NCBI GenBank assembly: GCA_013398175.1
Contig: VZRZ01004227.1
Location: forward strand, 1,401,302-1,465,301
Direction: 5' to 3'
From: Climacteris rufus
Lineage: Eukaryota; Chordata; Aves; Passeriformes; Climacteridae
Length of the DNA: 64,000 nt
This document shows, piece after piece, positions 23,901-36,778 of this stretch. Within the stretch, counting starts at the first letter, position 1. Each line of letters opens with the position of its first letter. The translations under genes and the position numbers were made by a program. Under the pieces are notes generated by a model. The model saw only the letters and a list, made by a program, of their open reading frames with translations, had not been told where the DNA came from and did not search any database.

Positions 23901-25531
23901 TTTAGGTCACACAAGTGTGAGTTGTGGACAGACAGCCTCACCCACTGGCTGTCAGTGGGGACATGGAACCTCCTGCACTTAGACAAACCACCCTCTGCAC
24001 TGGTGTTTCTGTTCTGACATGTGAGTGTCTAAATGTTTAAAAGTGCAATTTATATAATAAACTGCAGAAGCAAAGCTACAGGTGAAAGTGTTCTTTAACA
24101 TGTTGTCCATGTGTTTGTAGTCCCATCCCATGCTGGAAATACAAGTATTGGGAATTGAAAATAAAATTTTGCCTGAAATTTGAAGGAAAGTGGTTTTAAA
24201 CAGGTAGTTTTTGTCAAATTCTCAAAACCACGAAAAAGGTGTCCTCCATACATGGTCTAGTAAGGAGTTTGGGTTTTCTCAGATGTAATAATTCTGTCTC
24301 TTTTTTGCTCAATTTCTGTTCATGGATGCATGGAAACAAATCCTCTCTCTGGAAAACTCTTTGAACATGGAAAAAAATTTATTTCCTTTGTTGCAGTTCT
24401 AAAATAAGATGGAAGGATGTGATCTTACAGGTGAATGATGCTGCCTTAGAATCCAGCTGTGCTCTAGGACTGGCACGGGTGGGACTGTGGAGTGGGGATT
24501 GCCACTGACTTCAGGTGCTTATCAAACTCAGTGCCCTCACCCCTGACACAGCCCCTAGGGAAGTGTGTTAACTTACTGTGATAAAGAACTGTTCTCCAAC
24601 CTTAAGCATATGTTCTCTTTAGCTTACATTTTTCAAATTATTTCATATTTGTCTGCTTTTGAATTAGAAATTTGGTGAGCAAATAGAGTAAAATAATTTT
24701 AAAAATACATCCCTTGTTTTTCTGATGACCCTGTATCTTACTGCACATGTTGCATCATAGAAAGAGATGTTATAGTAGTATTTTGGAGTCTTTAATGCCT
24801 TTCATTTCAGGGCCTCAGAGCTTTCAATCTGTTAATGCTGCCTCATCATCCTTGAGAGCTGAAGTGCCCTTGTCCCTGTTTTACCTCTGGCAGAGGTGGT
24901 GGCTGGAGGGGTGAGGTCATGCGTGGTCTGTGCCTGAACAAGAAGAGCTCTCACTCTCTAACCTGGGCACCGTTTGCCCCGTCTGTATCGGGGTGACAGC
25001 AGCTACTGGAGACACTGCACAAACCCTGTGTCAGTCTGGCATTTTGGGTCCCCTCCTCAGCATCCATAGCACAACTCTCAGCGTGTGCCATTCCCTGTGT
25101 TGCACCCAACTGTGACAAGATTTAGTAGGTTAAAGTTAAAAGAACAGCAGAAAAACTTGTAATGTGTAGACTGGGTGCAAAGCTTGGATCTTGTAATTTC
25201 TGATTCTCCTTCCTAAGTGTGTCATGCAAATAAATGCTGTCCTCATAAAAGGAGAATAGTAAGGCATACCTTCAGTATTGGGTCCAAGTGCCTGGTTTTG
25301 GCACAGGCAAAGAAGAATTGATGTTGTTTGGTTAGGTTTTCCCCCCGCAAAAGTGGTACTCTGCTGTCTGAGTGGTTTGATTAATTCCCAGGAGCAGCAG
25401 TAGCTGGAGCAAACCCTTGGCAGTAGCTTGGGGCAGGGATGAGCTATTGGAGACCTGGTTTTGGCCACTTGGTGATGTTTGAGAAGCCGACCCAGGGGAG
25501 GTGGAGAGGACAAGGGGTGAGGTGTGACAGG
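20981..25531. other. SAR1B 3' flank, possibly extended 3' UTR
   Basis: AT-rich, with several AATAAA motifs on the plus strand, including 23247-23252 and others near 23505, 24056 and 24165. This suits alternative long SAR1B 3' ends. No coding gene or RNA was recognised. Confidence 0.5.
23247..23252 (+). terminator. Candidate distal polyadenylation signal
   Basis: AATAAA followed within 40 bases by a strong T-rich tract ending TTTTGTTTTT. Could end a long SAR1B transcript about 2.8 kb after the stop. Confidence 0.35.
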
Positions 25532-25626
25532 NNNNNNNNNNNNNNNNNNNNNNNNNNNNNNNNNNNNNNNNNNNNNNNNNNNNNNNNNNNNNNNNNNNNN
25601 NNNNNNNNNNNNNNNNNNNNNNNNNN
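25532..25626. other. Assembly gap of 95 N
   Basis: Run of N in intergenic sequence with purine-rich flanks. Open frames drawn across it are artefacts. Confidence 0.99.
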
Positions 25627-28340
25627 CTGGAGGAGACCCCGAGCTTACCCTGGCAAGAGGCTCTGCAGTAGCTCAGCTTTTGTAGCACGTGGGGCTTCTG
25701 AGCAAAGGGATTTGCTTTTCAGGGCCAACGTGGCTCTTGAGAGGAAGGGCAGAATTTAAGTTCGAGTTTGTTCAAGCCTTTGGTGGAAACCAAAAGCTTT
25801 GCTAGCGGGCAGTGAGCAGGCTGGAGGAGGGGTCAGTGCTGGGGCGTGGAGCAGGGACTGCCCTGGGGGCGGGTGAGCATCTCTAGGAAATACTTGACCA
25901 AGTTCCCACTCCGTAATGGGAGGAAGGGAATAATTAATCGGGTTGAAAAATGTCCTTTTGCCAGCGAGGTAAGAGGTAGAGTAATTATGGACAGGGCTCC
26001 TGAAGCTGCTCTGCCACAGCTCGTGTGTGGGCTGACCCCAGCGTGGCTGTTTGGAAACGTTGGTGCTTGTGAAAGCAAAGGGCAGAGAGAACTTCAGTAG
26101 TGATAGGAGCCATATTTCAGTCAGTCTGTGCACGCTGTGGTGATGTCAGCATTTGTCAGGTTATTTCAAAATCTATCCAGTGTCCTATAATTAAGCTGGG
26201 GTTTGCTAAGACTGAAAACTGCTGGTTCTTGGTCCACTGTTCCCCAAAAGCAAACGGAGGTCACTTGTTTAACACACTCGTGACCAGAAACAGCACAATC
26301 TGCAAAACTGAAACCGTATTTTAAGCCCTCTCAAGTCCATTGGCACTCAGAGATGGATTTTGAGTTCAGCCCAGGCTCTTGGTTCCAGCCCCAGTGCCCA
26401 AATGTGTGTCCCCTCTGCTTTCTTAGAGCAGGACTTTGGTTTAGATTCAAGTAAATTGAAACTGTGAAAGGATGACTCTGTACATGCCACTCTTCTATTC
26501 CTTGCTCTGTGTGTATGTAATATATCTATAATATGTACAGATATATGTATACATATATATACAGACACAAGAGGTTTAATATAAACCTGTGCAAAATATT
26601 GTTACTGAGATGCATTAGCATGAATTTACAGAGGACATTTAGTGAAAGACTGGACTCACAGTAGGTTTTAAAGGATAAAAACATCCTAGGAGTTTGCAGT
26701 AGAGAAAATTTAAAGCTTTTGCTTTACTGACAAATAAATAGTTGTGGGAGATCGTGTGGGAGAAATTCAGATGTGTAGATACAGTGGGGAGAGCACCAGG
26801 AGCTCTGGGTGCTGCCTGGATAAACAGTGGTTAGGCAGAACAGGAGGCAGAGCTGATAATGTAGTTTTCCCTTTTTTGGAGCTTACATTTTGTTGCTGGC
26901 ATCAGAGATGCTTTTAGCATTGCTGTAAAGAAGCACGGGTGTTCCTTCAAAATGAGAGGTTTACTCGAGCATGCTTTTAGGAAGCGTGTCCCATCCATTT
27001 GTTCCAACTCACTGCCCTGTCTGTGACAGCTGTCTCTGTCTGATGAACATCCCCAAAAGGTTATGATGATTTGACAGTTGTACCTGAAGATTTGCATGTA
27101 CTTCTTTCTGATTCAGAGTATTTTTCATTTTTTCAGGCCCCCTTTAGCTCTCCTATCTGCTATTACCACTTCTATAATAGACTTTTATTTCCTAATCTCT
27201 ATTTTAATTGCCTCCCAAGTTTAGAAATACAGTATGATCTTTTTTGTCCCAGGCTGTTTTGGGGGGAGCTCTTTTCCTACACTTTGATGCTTAAAAATCC
27301 TGGGAAAGAAATATGTAAAGAGGTCTCTATCAAAGAAGAAATTCTCCTAGTGTTTTCAGAGCCACTGTCAGCTAGAATGAAAGAGAGAATCAGCATGAGG
27401 CTTACATGTGTTGTTTGCCATTATTATTTTGTGAGAAACAAAGAAAACCCTAAAAGTTATGGTCTCTGTGGTTAGCTGAAGTTAACAGAGCTGCTGCAAG
27501 TCTGGCTGCAGTGAAGAATGTGTAACAGATCCTCACACATGTGACTGTGGGATTAGTCTATTTATGTCTCTGTAAACATGAAATTATGAAATACACACCG
27601 TGGAGATGGGGCTGGTGAAGTCCTCGGCTGACCTGGTCAACTGTCACTTGACTTGAACCTCTCTGGGAGTACAAAGTGAATTTAAACTTGCTGCAGAACA
27701 CTGTGCTGCTGGGAGATGTTTAGTGAAAGGGAAGCAGGTTCACACAATAAATAAAAGAAACCACCCAGTTTGTTACCATCTGAGAGGGACAGGGCTGTGA
27801 GTTTCTGTAGTAATGTCTTAGTCACCTTGTGGACATAAGAGCATTTTACAAAGACAGCATAAAGACAAAAATCACTAAAAAGTAAGTTTTCTTTTGTATG
27901 TTCCAGATCTGAAATAAACAGATGTGTGGCTGAGACTTGGATCCTTTCTGCAAAATTTTTTTAAAGTGTGTGTCTCAATATTGCATAAGAAAGAAAAAGA
28001 GATGTGAGAGAAATGGGCCACAGACACTTTGCTTTTGCACTCGTTAGATGGTAGCAGTGGTGACCTGCACAGTGCAAGGCTGTGCTGGGGAAGGAGCTGC
28101 TCCTACCCCGAGTCCTTTGCTGGAGCCTCTTGGGATCCAGCCCATTGCCAGAGGGGTGAGTAGGAGGGTGGCACTGGGCAGGAGATGCTGGGACAAGCAG
28201 CAGCCTGCCTGTGCAGGCACAGGAGTCCTGGCAGGTGGGAGGAGACCCAGAGCCTGTCCTGGGAACTGGGTGAAAAAGTCATGCAAGGAGGAAGATCGAA
28301 ACCATGGAGTAAAAAAACCAAACAGTGGGATCCTGGATTT
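25627..28340. other. Intergenic, nothing recognised
   Basis: No gene, RNA or repeat family recognised. A short TA-rich microsatellite-like stretch lies at about 26518-26567. The 134-codon open frame at 27071-27475 has no family resemblance that I can see. Confidence 0.7.
26518..26567. repeat. TA-rich simple sequence
   Basis: Irregular run of TA/CATA units (ATATCTATAATATG, then ATATATGTATACATATATAT). Confidence 0.7.
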
Positions 28341-28781
28341 CATAGAATCCCAGAATGGTTTGGTTGGAAGGGAACTTAAAGCTCATCTCATTTGAATCCC
28401 CTGCCATGGGCAGGGACACCTTCCACTATCCCAGGTTGCTCCAAACTCTGTCCAACCTGGCCTTGAGCACTTTCAGGGATGGGGCAGGCACAGCTTCTCT
28501 GGGCCACCTGTGCCAGGGCCTCAGCACCCTCACAGGGAAGAAGTTCTCCCTAATATCCGGTCTAACCCTGTGTGAAGCCATTCCCCCTTGTCCAAAGTTC
28601 CACTCCAGCTCTCTTTTAGCCTCTTCAGGCACTGGAAGGGGCTCTAAGGTCTGCCTGGAGCCTTCTTGGCTCCAGAGTGAACAACCCCAGCTCTCCCAGC
28701 CTGTCTTCAGAGCAGAGATGCTCCGGTCCTCGAGCATCTTTGTGGGCTCCCCTGGACTTGCTCCAACAAATCTGTGTCCTT
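28341..28781 (-). mobile_element. CR1 LINE 3' fragment (antisense)
   Basis: Reverse-oriented CR1 tail. It starts CATAGAATCCCAGAATGG and GTTTGGTTGGAAGGGAACTT, then CCATGGGCAGGGACACCTTC, GGGAAGAAGTTCTCCCTAAT, GAACAACCCCAGCTCTCCC and ends CTGGACTTGCTCCAACAA. It is the longest CR1 piece in the window. Open frames inside it are remnants, not genes. Confidence 0.94.
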
Positions 28782-29640
28782 TTTATTTACTTCATTTCTG
28801 ATTTTCTCATTTTGCAGAAGAGGCAAACGAACTCCCACCTCATTTTCAGCAAATGCTTGAGCACAGTCCTTTCAGAAACAGATGGTGCCACTCCATTCAC
28901 ACACAACATCCCCCAAACTCCTGGAACAGCTTCTGCCTTCAACTCCATCCTATGTAATGCAGCCTATAGGGCATGTGTTGCAACCCTGCATCTGATCTTT
29001 TTAGGCTATGTTTCTGTATCTCCCTAGGGAATAATCTGTTCCTAGTCCAGGCCTTTAGAAAGTTTTTGGGTTTATGAACTAAGAGTAAAAAAATCAGGTG
29101 AAATGGCAAGAGCAGTTTTCCCCCACAAGCCTGCTACAGTACTGGAAAGGTTCTCAGTGGAAAAGAGCCTGATGGGGAGGATTCAATGAGGAGCCCAGGC
29201 TGGCATGTAACTGCTGCACAAGAGCCAAAGAAAATCCTCAAGCCCCAAATTCAGCTCATTTCCCCATGCAAATGCAGCCATACCCCACATTGCTTGGCTG
29301 GGCAGCTCTGCCAGCAGTGAAGTGTTGGTGACTACTGTGGAAATTTTGACCAGAAATTACTTTTAAATGGTTTTCATCTTAGCCTTCTAAGTGTACAAAG
29401 GACAGCATAGAAGAGTAGGAAGGCAAGAAAAATTAAAGTGTGTTAAAACTTCACATCACACAGTTGGCTATTTGCTGTTAGGGAAAACCAGGAATTTATG
29501 CCCCAATTTAAGCTTATCTTGGTGTGCAACTCATTTTTGGGGTACTTAGCAGAAATCATGCTAGTCTTAGGTTGGGACATTCTTTTTATTCCCACTGGTT
29601 TTCAGGTGATGTTTTTGTGCTTTTCTTTGCCTTGGACACA
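28782..29640. other. Intergenic, nothing recognised
   Basis: Short stretch between two CR1 remnants with no recognised feature. Confidence 0.7.
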
Positions 29641-29705
29641 GAGAATGATAGAATTGTTTAGGCTGGAAAAGCCCTCTAAGATCAAGTCCCACCACTCACA
29701 CAATA
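29641..29705 (-). mobile_element. CR1 LINE 3' end remnant (antisense)
   Basis: AGAATGATAGAATTGTTTAG, GCTGGAAAAGCCCTCTAAGA and TCAAGTCC match the reversed CR1 3' end, diverged and short. Confidence 0.75.
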
Positions 29706-29997
29706 TTAATGGTAAGGCTGCTCCGTGCCCTGTGCAATCCTCCTGCCCTTGAGATGAATCCCAGCCCAACTGGACCATGGAAGGGTTTGCTGGAGCACTC
29801 AACACTACAGCTGCAGGAGACTTGAGCCATGATTTGATTTATGTCCCACAGGGAAGTGCAGCATCAGATATTTAGGATAAGGTACTGGGTATAATTTGAT
29901 CTTGACAACTGTGGTGTTAGAAGAACAAATGCTGCCAAAAGTTTTAGTTTCCTTTCTTTATTGGTACTTATTCAGGAGCAGAAGGACAGAAGAAGAA

Positions 29998-30696
29998 TGA
30001 CTCAGGTCTTGGTGCATAGGAAAAGCAGGATCAAGACTTTTCATTTGGCACCTTTAAACTCTCAAGGCTCAGTCTTGCTCATGCAAAACTTGTTCATCCC
30101 TCATATACTGCTGGTGCTGCATTTGCTGGACAGGGGTGATGTATTTCTGAGTGACAGAGGGGATTCTATCTCCAAAACAGTTCCTTTGACTCAGATTTCA
30201 AAAATATATACTTAGGGTCTGTGTAAGAGCTTCGGTGAAGTGGATAATTTGGATCCTGGCCTCCCTCTCCCCATGAATTCTTGTAATGAGAGGTGTCTCA
30301 TTAACCAGCAGTTGTGTTTTCTGCCTCATGGCAGTTTCTGGAAACTTGATATTTCCAGGTGTTTCAGCTCTGTCGTTTAGATATTTTTCTCTCCTTGCAA
30401 GTATTTGTATGTAAACAGCAGACAGATTGTCAGTGAGACGTGGGTCATGTGAATGCTCTTCATAAAAGAGGATTCCAAAAGCAAACAGAACGATCACTCC
30501 AGGTTGGAATAGGAACAAACCAAGGCTTAACCAGGGATGAGTCAATGCAGAAATGAAGTGCCTATTTATTGGTAAATAAAGGCTGCCTGCCATTCCCTGC
30601 TTCGAAGCTCACGTGCCCCCGAGGGGTTTGGAAAGTGGTGATGCAAACTGATGAGTCACAGTTTAGAACAATAGTTTCTTCATGTGAAATGACTCA
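29998..30696. promoter_or_regulatory. Candidate AP-1-type element: five TGA(C/G)TCA sites in 0.7 kb
   Basis: Perfect TGACTCA or TGAGTCA heptamers at 29998, 30187, 30538, 30652 and 30690. Fos/Jun, and Maf/NF-E2 in related contexts, bind this heptamer. Chance predicts about 0.1 in 700 bases. A regulatory role is inferred only from motif density; four more such sites follow to 37771. Confidence 0.35.
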
Positions 30697-31176
30697 GGAT
30701 AAAAGAAAAACAGGTTTTTCAAGAAGCTGATTAAATTACACACACAAAAAAAGTAAAAATAATAAAACAATAGGACATCTTTAACCCTGTACTGAAAGTA
30801 TTACATCTTTTTCTAAAGAGTAAGGTGGTGGGTGCCTGAGATCAGGGGATTAGGTTGTACCTGCTTTCAGCTCATTTTCCACTTCCAGAGCGTGCATGGG
30901 GATAACCAGAGCAAAAAAACAATTAATACCATGGGTATGAGCATCATGTATATAACAACATCTCATATAACACTGAACTGTGGTCATTTGTCTGCATCAC
31001 ACTCCCTGCTCTCTCCTCTTTGCCCAGTGTGAGCTACAGGTTGGTCCTGTTGGGCAGAGGATTGCATGGCTCCCTGTGAGGTCTGGTGGGATTCTCCCAG
31101 CATGGGAGATGTCCCCTGCCATGGACCAAAGAGCCTCTTCATGAACTAAGAACTCTGCTAAATACAATGCTATAAA

Positions 31177-31207
31177 AATAACACATCTATATTATAGATG
31201 TGTTATT
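31177..31207. repeat. 15-bp perfect inverted repeat (palindrome)
   Basis: AATAACACATCTATA, one central T, then its exact reverse complement. AT-rich with a one-base centre, so cruciform-prone. Related TATCTATA words follow immediately. Confidence 0.95.
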
Positions 31208-34200
31208 ATCTATACCATTATCTATATTACAGATATCCCTGTTTCCTCCAGTGAGGGTGAAATACACTGCTCTGCAGTTTTCATGGCCCCACAAATATCC
31301 ATTTCAGGTATTCTGTAGAGTATTATTGCAAAAATTATCACCTTAGCAATCTGAATGCAAGTATGTACATTTTTTTTTAGGGTTTAATTCCAACAGAACA
31401 AATAGGTAAAGGGGAGGGAAAGTTACAGTCTGTCAGTGAAAACACCATAATCAGATTAATCCAGAAATCCAAAAACCAGGCTTATTTCCTCCCTTGTACT
31501 ACATGTATCACATGAGGGGTAGCAAATTTCCCAACACCTTCGCTCAGCCCTTTGTGTCCTGCACATTGTTGGGTTTTTCTGAAGAAGGAGAGAGCTCCTT
31601 TCTCCCTGGGCTGCTGGCATCTCCCCACTGCCAAGGGCTGCACCCACAGTTCAAGTCTCCTGCCAGTCAGGCGTGCTCCCAGGAGGATTCCTGCTCTCAC
31701 TGCTTTCCTTCCATCCATAGGTGGCAGCAGGCCTTAAAATCTTTAACCTCTCAACACTGATGTTTTTTAAGAGCTCAGGGAGTTGTGCAACGATGTCCAG
31801 AGCTTCTGTGCACAGAGCTGGTGTAAGAGGAAGGGATTATTTTCCGGGAATGAAACATCCTTTGCAGCTGTTTGCTGAATTGCTCCATGAAGACAAACAG
31901 CAGAAAGTCAAACTCGGGAGGAAAAAAAGGCAAACGGGCACCTCTTTGAGGCCAACACACCCTTGCAAAGAGCAGCAACTTCATCAGATAAGCAACTCAG
32001 GAAGAATAATGTAGTTAACAGCTTTCCTTTGCAAAAGTACATGGATGCAGAAAACTGTGATGTGGATTTAAGCAGCTCTGCTCCAATTTGTTTCTGTGTC
32101 TCTGCCTGCACTTGGGGATCTCTCCCCTGTGCTGTGGTGCTGCTCTCTGGGTCAGCTCTGGGTGGCAGGGCCAGCTCTGCACGCTGGGGACACGGGGACA
32201 GCTCGGGGCAGGTCGGCTGCTCCTGCTCCAGCAGCACATGGAGAACAATCTGCTCCATGGTGGTGTCACTCCAGCTCCAAAGGCTGCTCAGGAACTCCAG
32301 GGCTTGGGATCTCCACCCTGAAGCCTCCACCTGCCACAGCATCCCACTGGCTGGGCAGTGCTGTGAGCCAGCCCACCCTCCAGCCTCCCCATCCAGCCCT
32401 GCTCTGAGCATGGAGCACATGGAGCAAGGTCAGAGTCACTGTCTCTGCTCACATTAATTTTAGGTTGTGGGTCCCTGCTAGAACCTCTCAGCACGTCCTG
32501 GGGAGCGTGGTGCCACGTGCCAAGCACACTCCAGAGCCTGACTCTGTGGTTTGCTGTTTATTTTCCTGCCTGGCGTGCCAGGCTCACACAAACAAATCAG
32601 ATTGTGTTGACAAGAACCAGCCAAAAGCCACGTCGGCTGCAGGCAGGGCTGGGAGGTCAGAGGGCTCCTTGGGAGGCAGAATGAGGCACGACTTGCTTGG
32701 GGAGGCAATGAGTCACGGCCACCTCCCAGGGTGATTAATTGGGACTTTGCTAAAGCGTGGAGAAAAAAAAGCTCAGCAGCAGGTGCACTGGCCAAGGGTG
32801 AGGGAAACCCTCCATATAAGTCATTATACTTTTCCTGCAAAAATTAATCACACTTTTAATTGAACCAGATACTCTTCTCCACCTGCCCAGTAGCTGATGG
32901 GGTGTTGCTGGAACAGTGACTCACTTGGAAACCACAAAGGTGACAGGAATTTTGACAGGCAGCAGAGCAATCCTAAATAAAACCTTACGAGCTTTACGTG
33001 GTGCTTGTAAGATCAAATAATAATAAAATGGTAGTTACAGTAATGCCTGTATGCACAGGGAACTCTGTGACTTGGCCTGGAGGGGAGGCATCCAAAGGGG
33101 AAGGAGAAAGCCTGGATTTGTGGATGGATGTCCTGGGGCTATGAGGCAGGATGATCAGACCTGGTGAGCAGAGGGGCTGGGAGGGGACGTCGTCCCCTCA
33201 CTGTCTCTTCCAGCAGAGACAGAGCCCAGTGAGCTCTGTGTGTGTGCTGGACTGGGTCCTGTGCTCAGCTGAACCTCAGGGAAAGGCATCTTCTCTGCCT
33301 TTCCATCCTCAGCCCCATTTTCTAATCCTATAGGGAGGAGAACATGCCAACTCATATTAACTTTTCCTAATAACATGATTAAATACATGTTTTACACAGC
33401 TGGCTCGCTCCAGGCAGGGAGGTGACTTCACATGGGGGTGCAATGCTGGCACCACCACTGGGATGTGGGGACTGAGGCTGCCACACTCCCTGGGCATTGT
33501 CCCACCCCACTGGTGAGCAGGACCTCTCCATGGCCACAGCCCCTGCTCCACTGCAGAGCTCTGGAGTGAAGCACGACTGCTTGTTTACAGCCAGGAGCTG
33601 GCTCTGCAGGCAAAATTACCCCTATTTTGACACCTCAGAAGCACTGAGTGACGGCTCTTGGAGAGGAGCAGCAGCTCCGCTCAGGCTGCCTTTGACAGTT
33701 CCAGATGACAGGAATATGAAGGCTTAATTATGATATAATTAAGTTGAAGTGATCAGCTCACGTCTGTTTAGTGTCTAACATAAAATGAGCTGGTGATCTC
33801 GGTCTAGTTTGCAGTGGCCTTTGGTTAGAAACCAGGAGGGTGGGGAGGTGGGAGTGGGTGCTGAAATCCCGGGGGGAAAAGGGGGTCAGGGAGAGGGGAC
33901 CTGCCTGGGCAGTGGAGGCTGTGAAGGAAACTGGGTTTCTGCAGTGTTCTGCCTGTATTTGTGTGGCTTTTTACTTTCCCTGCTCTGGGAACTTCCCAAA
34001 GAATGGTTTCCTCGTTAGACAGCTGTGAGAAGAGTGGTTCTCCATCTGCTGCAGCATAAAATGCAGATTTGTGCATGACACAGGCAGTGGCTGTCCTTGT
34101 GCTCCTGCCTGGTCTGGGGTGGGGAAGGTCTCAGCTGCTCCTGAGCACTCCTCTGCTGTGTTCCCAATGCCCAGGAACACCAGAAAAAAAGCAAAAATAT

Positions 34201-34388
34201 TTACAAAAAAAATTACTGTTCAAACCACCAATGTATACCCCAGCTTCTTGGTAGCTGCCAAGGCCATATTTCCTTGGAAGGAATGCTCAGGAGATGGATC
34301 ATGTCCAAGATGAGCACCTGCCAGGGGGTGCAGAGACACCCTGTGCTGGGAGCACCTCGAGGATGAGCCTTGGTGATGGCTGGTGCCA
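31208..34388. other. Intergenic with mixed GC content
   Basis: No gene recognised. GC rises around 31.5-33.5 kb and many short overlapping open frames appear, none resembling a known protein and none with consistent splice sites. AP-1-like sites occur at 32709 and 32917. An AT-rich block at about 33715-33800 (GGCTTAATTATGATATAATT) could be a conserved non-coding element. Confidence 0.55.
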
Positions 34389-34460
34389 CACAGAATCACA
34401 CAGAGTCAGAGAATATTCTGAGTTGGAAGAGACCCACAAGAATCATCGAGTCCAACTCAG
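34389..34460 (-). mobile_element. CR1 LINE 3' end remnant (antisense)
   Basis: CAGAATCACACAGAGTCAGA, TTCTGAGTTGGAAGAGACCC and ATCATCGAGTCCAACTC match the reversed 3' end of a CR1 subfamily. Confidence 0.85.
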
Positions 34461-36204
34461 AACATGAGTAAACATTTCTCTCTCTTCCCACATGGAACTG
34501 GATTTTTCAACCATAGATTCTAGGAATATAGGTCTTCCTCTACAGATGTCTTGAATATCTGTAGATGAAAACTATATTTATATGGCTATCTTTAGCTATC
34601 TATCTATATAGATATTCATATATAGGTATCTCAAGATATTCAGTATAGGTGTGCCTGGAAGATACTTTTAAAAGACTAAAAACCTTTTTAATTCCAGGTA
34701 AATGTGGATGCTGGCATTGATGGGTTGCTCAGCTGTAAGGCCTGAGCAGCTTCGGTGTCTGCAGGTGGGAGCTGAGTAAGGAGATTTCTTTAACCCAACA
34801 GCTTCACCACAGGTTTGCTCTTTGGTGGTTGCTGGTGCCATCCGGTCTGGTTGTTTTTCTCTCAGCAAGGGCAGAGTAGGAAATGTTAGAATGGGTGTTA
34901 GGCCGTGTTTGTGTTTTAAAGGCATCTCATGTTGGGGTTCACTTCTGCCTTGGGAAAGCCTGAGAGAGGAATTGCAGGTGGGTGGGAGACATTCACAATT
35001 TAAGCATCACACTCAATAGAAGCCCCTCCTGCTCGGGCTGGGCTCTGGTCTCTCATTCCCAGCCTCCCTCTGTCCTGCTGCTCCTGGACACCGAGGGCCT
35101 GCAATTACTTCCAGAAGAAGTTCAGCCATTTCCCTCTGGCTCAAGCAGGCCATGCCTTTATCCAAAAAAGATCTCCAAGTGTTTTTTGACTCTGGGCAGC
35201 TGAAATGGGGGGCTCTGTCTCCATCAGGCAGATTCTGTTCTGTCTCTACAGCAAATGCTGCTTTATTTATTATTTTCACCATTTCTCTGCATTAACCACA
35301 TGGGAAGTACCTGCTGCACAGCCAAGCTCTGTTTTTACCTGACAAGAGCCCACGAATTTCAGTGTTTCCCCACCCTTCCCCTGTGGCTTGGCTGCATTGT
35401 TTGCTCCAACAGTGGTTCATGTGGAGCTCACTAAAAGTGCCAAAGCTGGGAGCCACGGCAGAGCTGTCCCTCCACGGGCACAGCAAGCACCACCACAAGC
35501 AGTGGGACAGTTTCCTCAGCTGCTCCTAGGCTATCCCAGGGGATGAAATCGCTGTGCAGGCACTTGGTGTGATCCACGTGGCAGTTCAAACCAGCCCAGT
35601 GGCACTGCACTCCCAAAAATGCTTTCCCCAGCACTGGGACGCCAGCCCGGAGGCAGCAGTGTCCAGGCTGGAGCATGCACAAGTGGGGTGTTCATTATCA
35701 GGACTTTCGCCAGGGACCTTGCTGGGGCCTCATATTCTTGCAGCAAAGAGCAATTCCCACATGCTGCTGCCACACAAGCTGCTCCTCCATGCACAGCCCT
35801 GTGTCACTCGGGGTCACTCGCCTCTGCTGCCCGTTCCAGCGGCTGCTGTGGGAGAGTTGGAGTGGACTGGGGAAAACCCTATCTGCAGCAAGCTGAGTGT
35901 TGCTCATTTAGGAAGGTTTTATTTATTTATGGAGTTATTTTGACAGGTCCAGCCTAGCTCCCGCCCACCAACTTGCTCCCACCAGGCACATGGGGGCAAC
36001 CCAGTGTCACTTGGAGGAGCAGCGATGGGTCTGGTGTGTTCCACAGCATAATCACCTGCCTTGGGGCTGGAGTGCCAATTTGCCATCAAATTAGTCTCGA
36101 GGAGTCATAAAATGATTGCGGTAACATCTTCACACCGTTTACATCACTAAGCAAAGAGCACTGCACGCACAGAGCATAAGAAGGAAGCTGGTGGTCCTCA
36201 GGCT
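34461..36204. other. Intergenic, nothing recognised
   Basis: Short CTAT/ATAT simple sequence at about 34585-34635. Several mid-length open frames in the GC-rich part (35.4-36.0 kb) overlap on both strands and show no family signature. Confidence 0.6.
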
Positions 36205-36251
36205 GTGGCAGTACTGAGCATCCTGGCATGCCTTGGAGGGGGTCCGTGTCC

Positions 36252-36308
36252 TCATCCCTGTCCCTGTGCCCATCCCTGTCCCTGTGCCCATCCCTGTCCC
36301 TGTGCCCG
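36252..36308 (+). repeat. 18-bp tandem repeat, about 3 copies
   Basis: Repeats of CATCCCTGTCCCTGTGCC, itself built from CCCTGT units, at the left edge of the orphan CpG island. Confidence 0.9.
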
Positions 36309-36720
36309 CTGCCGGGGCGGGCGGGTGCTCAGCAGGGCTGTGCTGCCAGCGCCCAGCGAGTGCAGCAGGGAGGGGAAGCGCTCCTGGAGCAAATCCCCTG
36401 CAGCGCAGCGCACCCAGCGCGAACTGCCCGGGGAGCTGCGCCGGGGCGGGGGACATCTGCCCCGCTTTGTCCTCCTGAAGCAGCTGGCCCAGATCGGCCG
36501 CAAGAACCGCAGCAAAGCAGCATCCTCTCGAGCAGGGCTGTGGGCTGCGCGGCGGCGGGGGCAGGAAGGAAGGAAGAAGGGGCCGGGCGCTGCCGGGAAG
36601 CCAAAGGCGCTGGGCTCGGCCGGCGCTCCCGGCAGCGAGCGGGGTCCTGCGGCTCGGGCTGACTCCGGCTGCTGCTGCTGCGGAGGTGACTCACGGGTTT
36701 CGCAGCGAGGATGATGCTCG
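36300..36720. promoter_or_regulatory. Orphan CpG island between SAR1B and JADE2
   Basis: Dense CpG (for example GCGCAGCGCACCCAGCGCG and GGCTGCGCGGCGGCGGG) within moderate-GC intergenic sequence, with no recognised gene on either side for more than 7 kb. It contains a perfect TGACTCA at 36687-36693 and a CTG run. The frame 36205-36714 (169 codons) is open across it but resembles no family I know and includes the 18-bp repeat. It could be a promoter of an unannotated non-coding transcript or an enhancer island. Confidence 0.5.
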
Positions 36721-36778
36721 CGGTGCCGCCAAGTGATGCCTTTGCTTTCCTCCCCTCCCCAGCTGAAGGTGCCAAAAG

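Noticed and set aside
27071..27475. 134-codon plus frame in intergenic DNA
   Set aside because: No recognisable domain, no splice or promoter context, AT-rich random-like composition.
28048..28801. Frames of 115, 148 and 103 codons
   Set aside because: Largely within an antisense CR1 tail or its flank.
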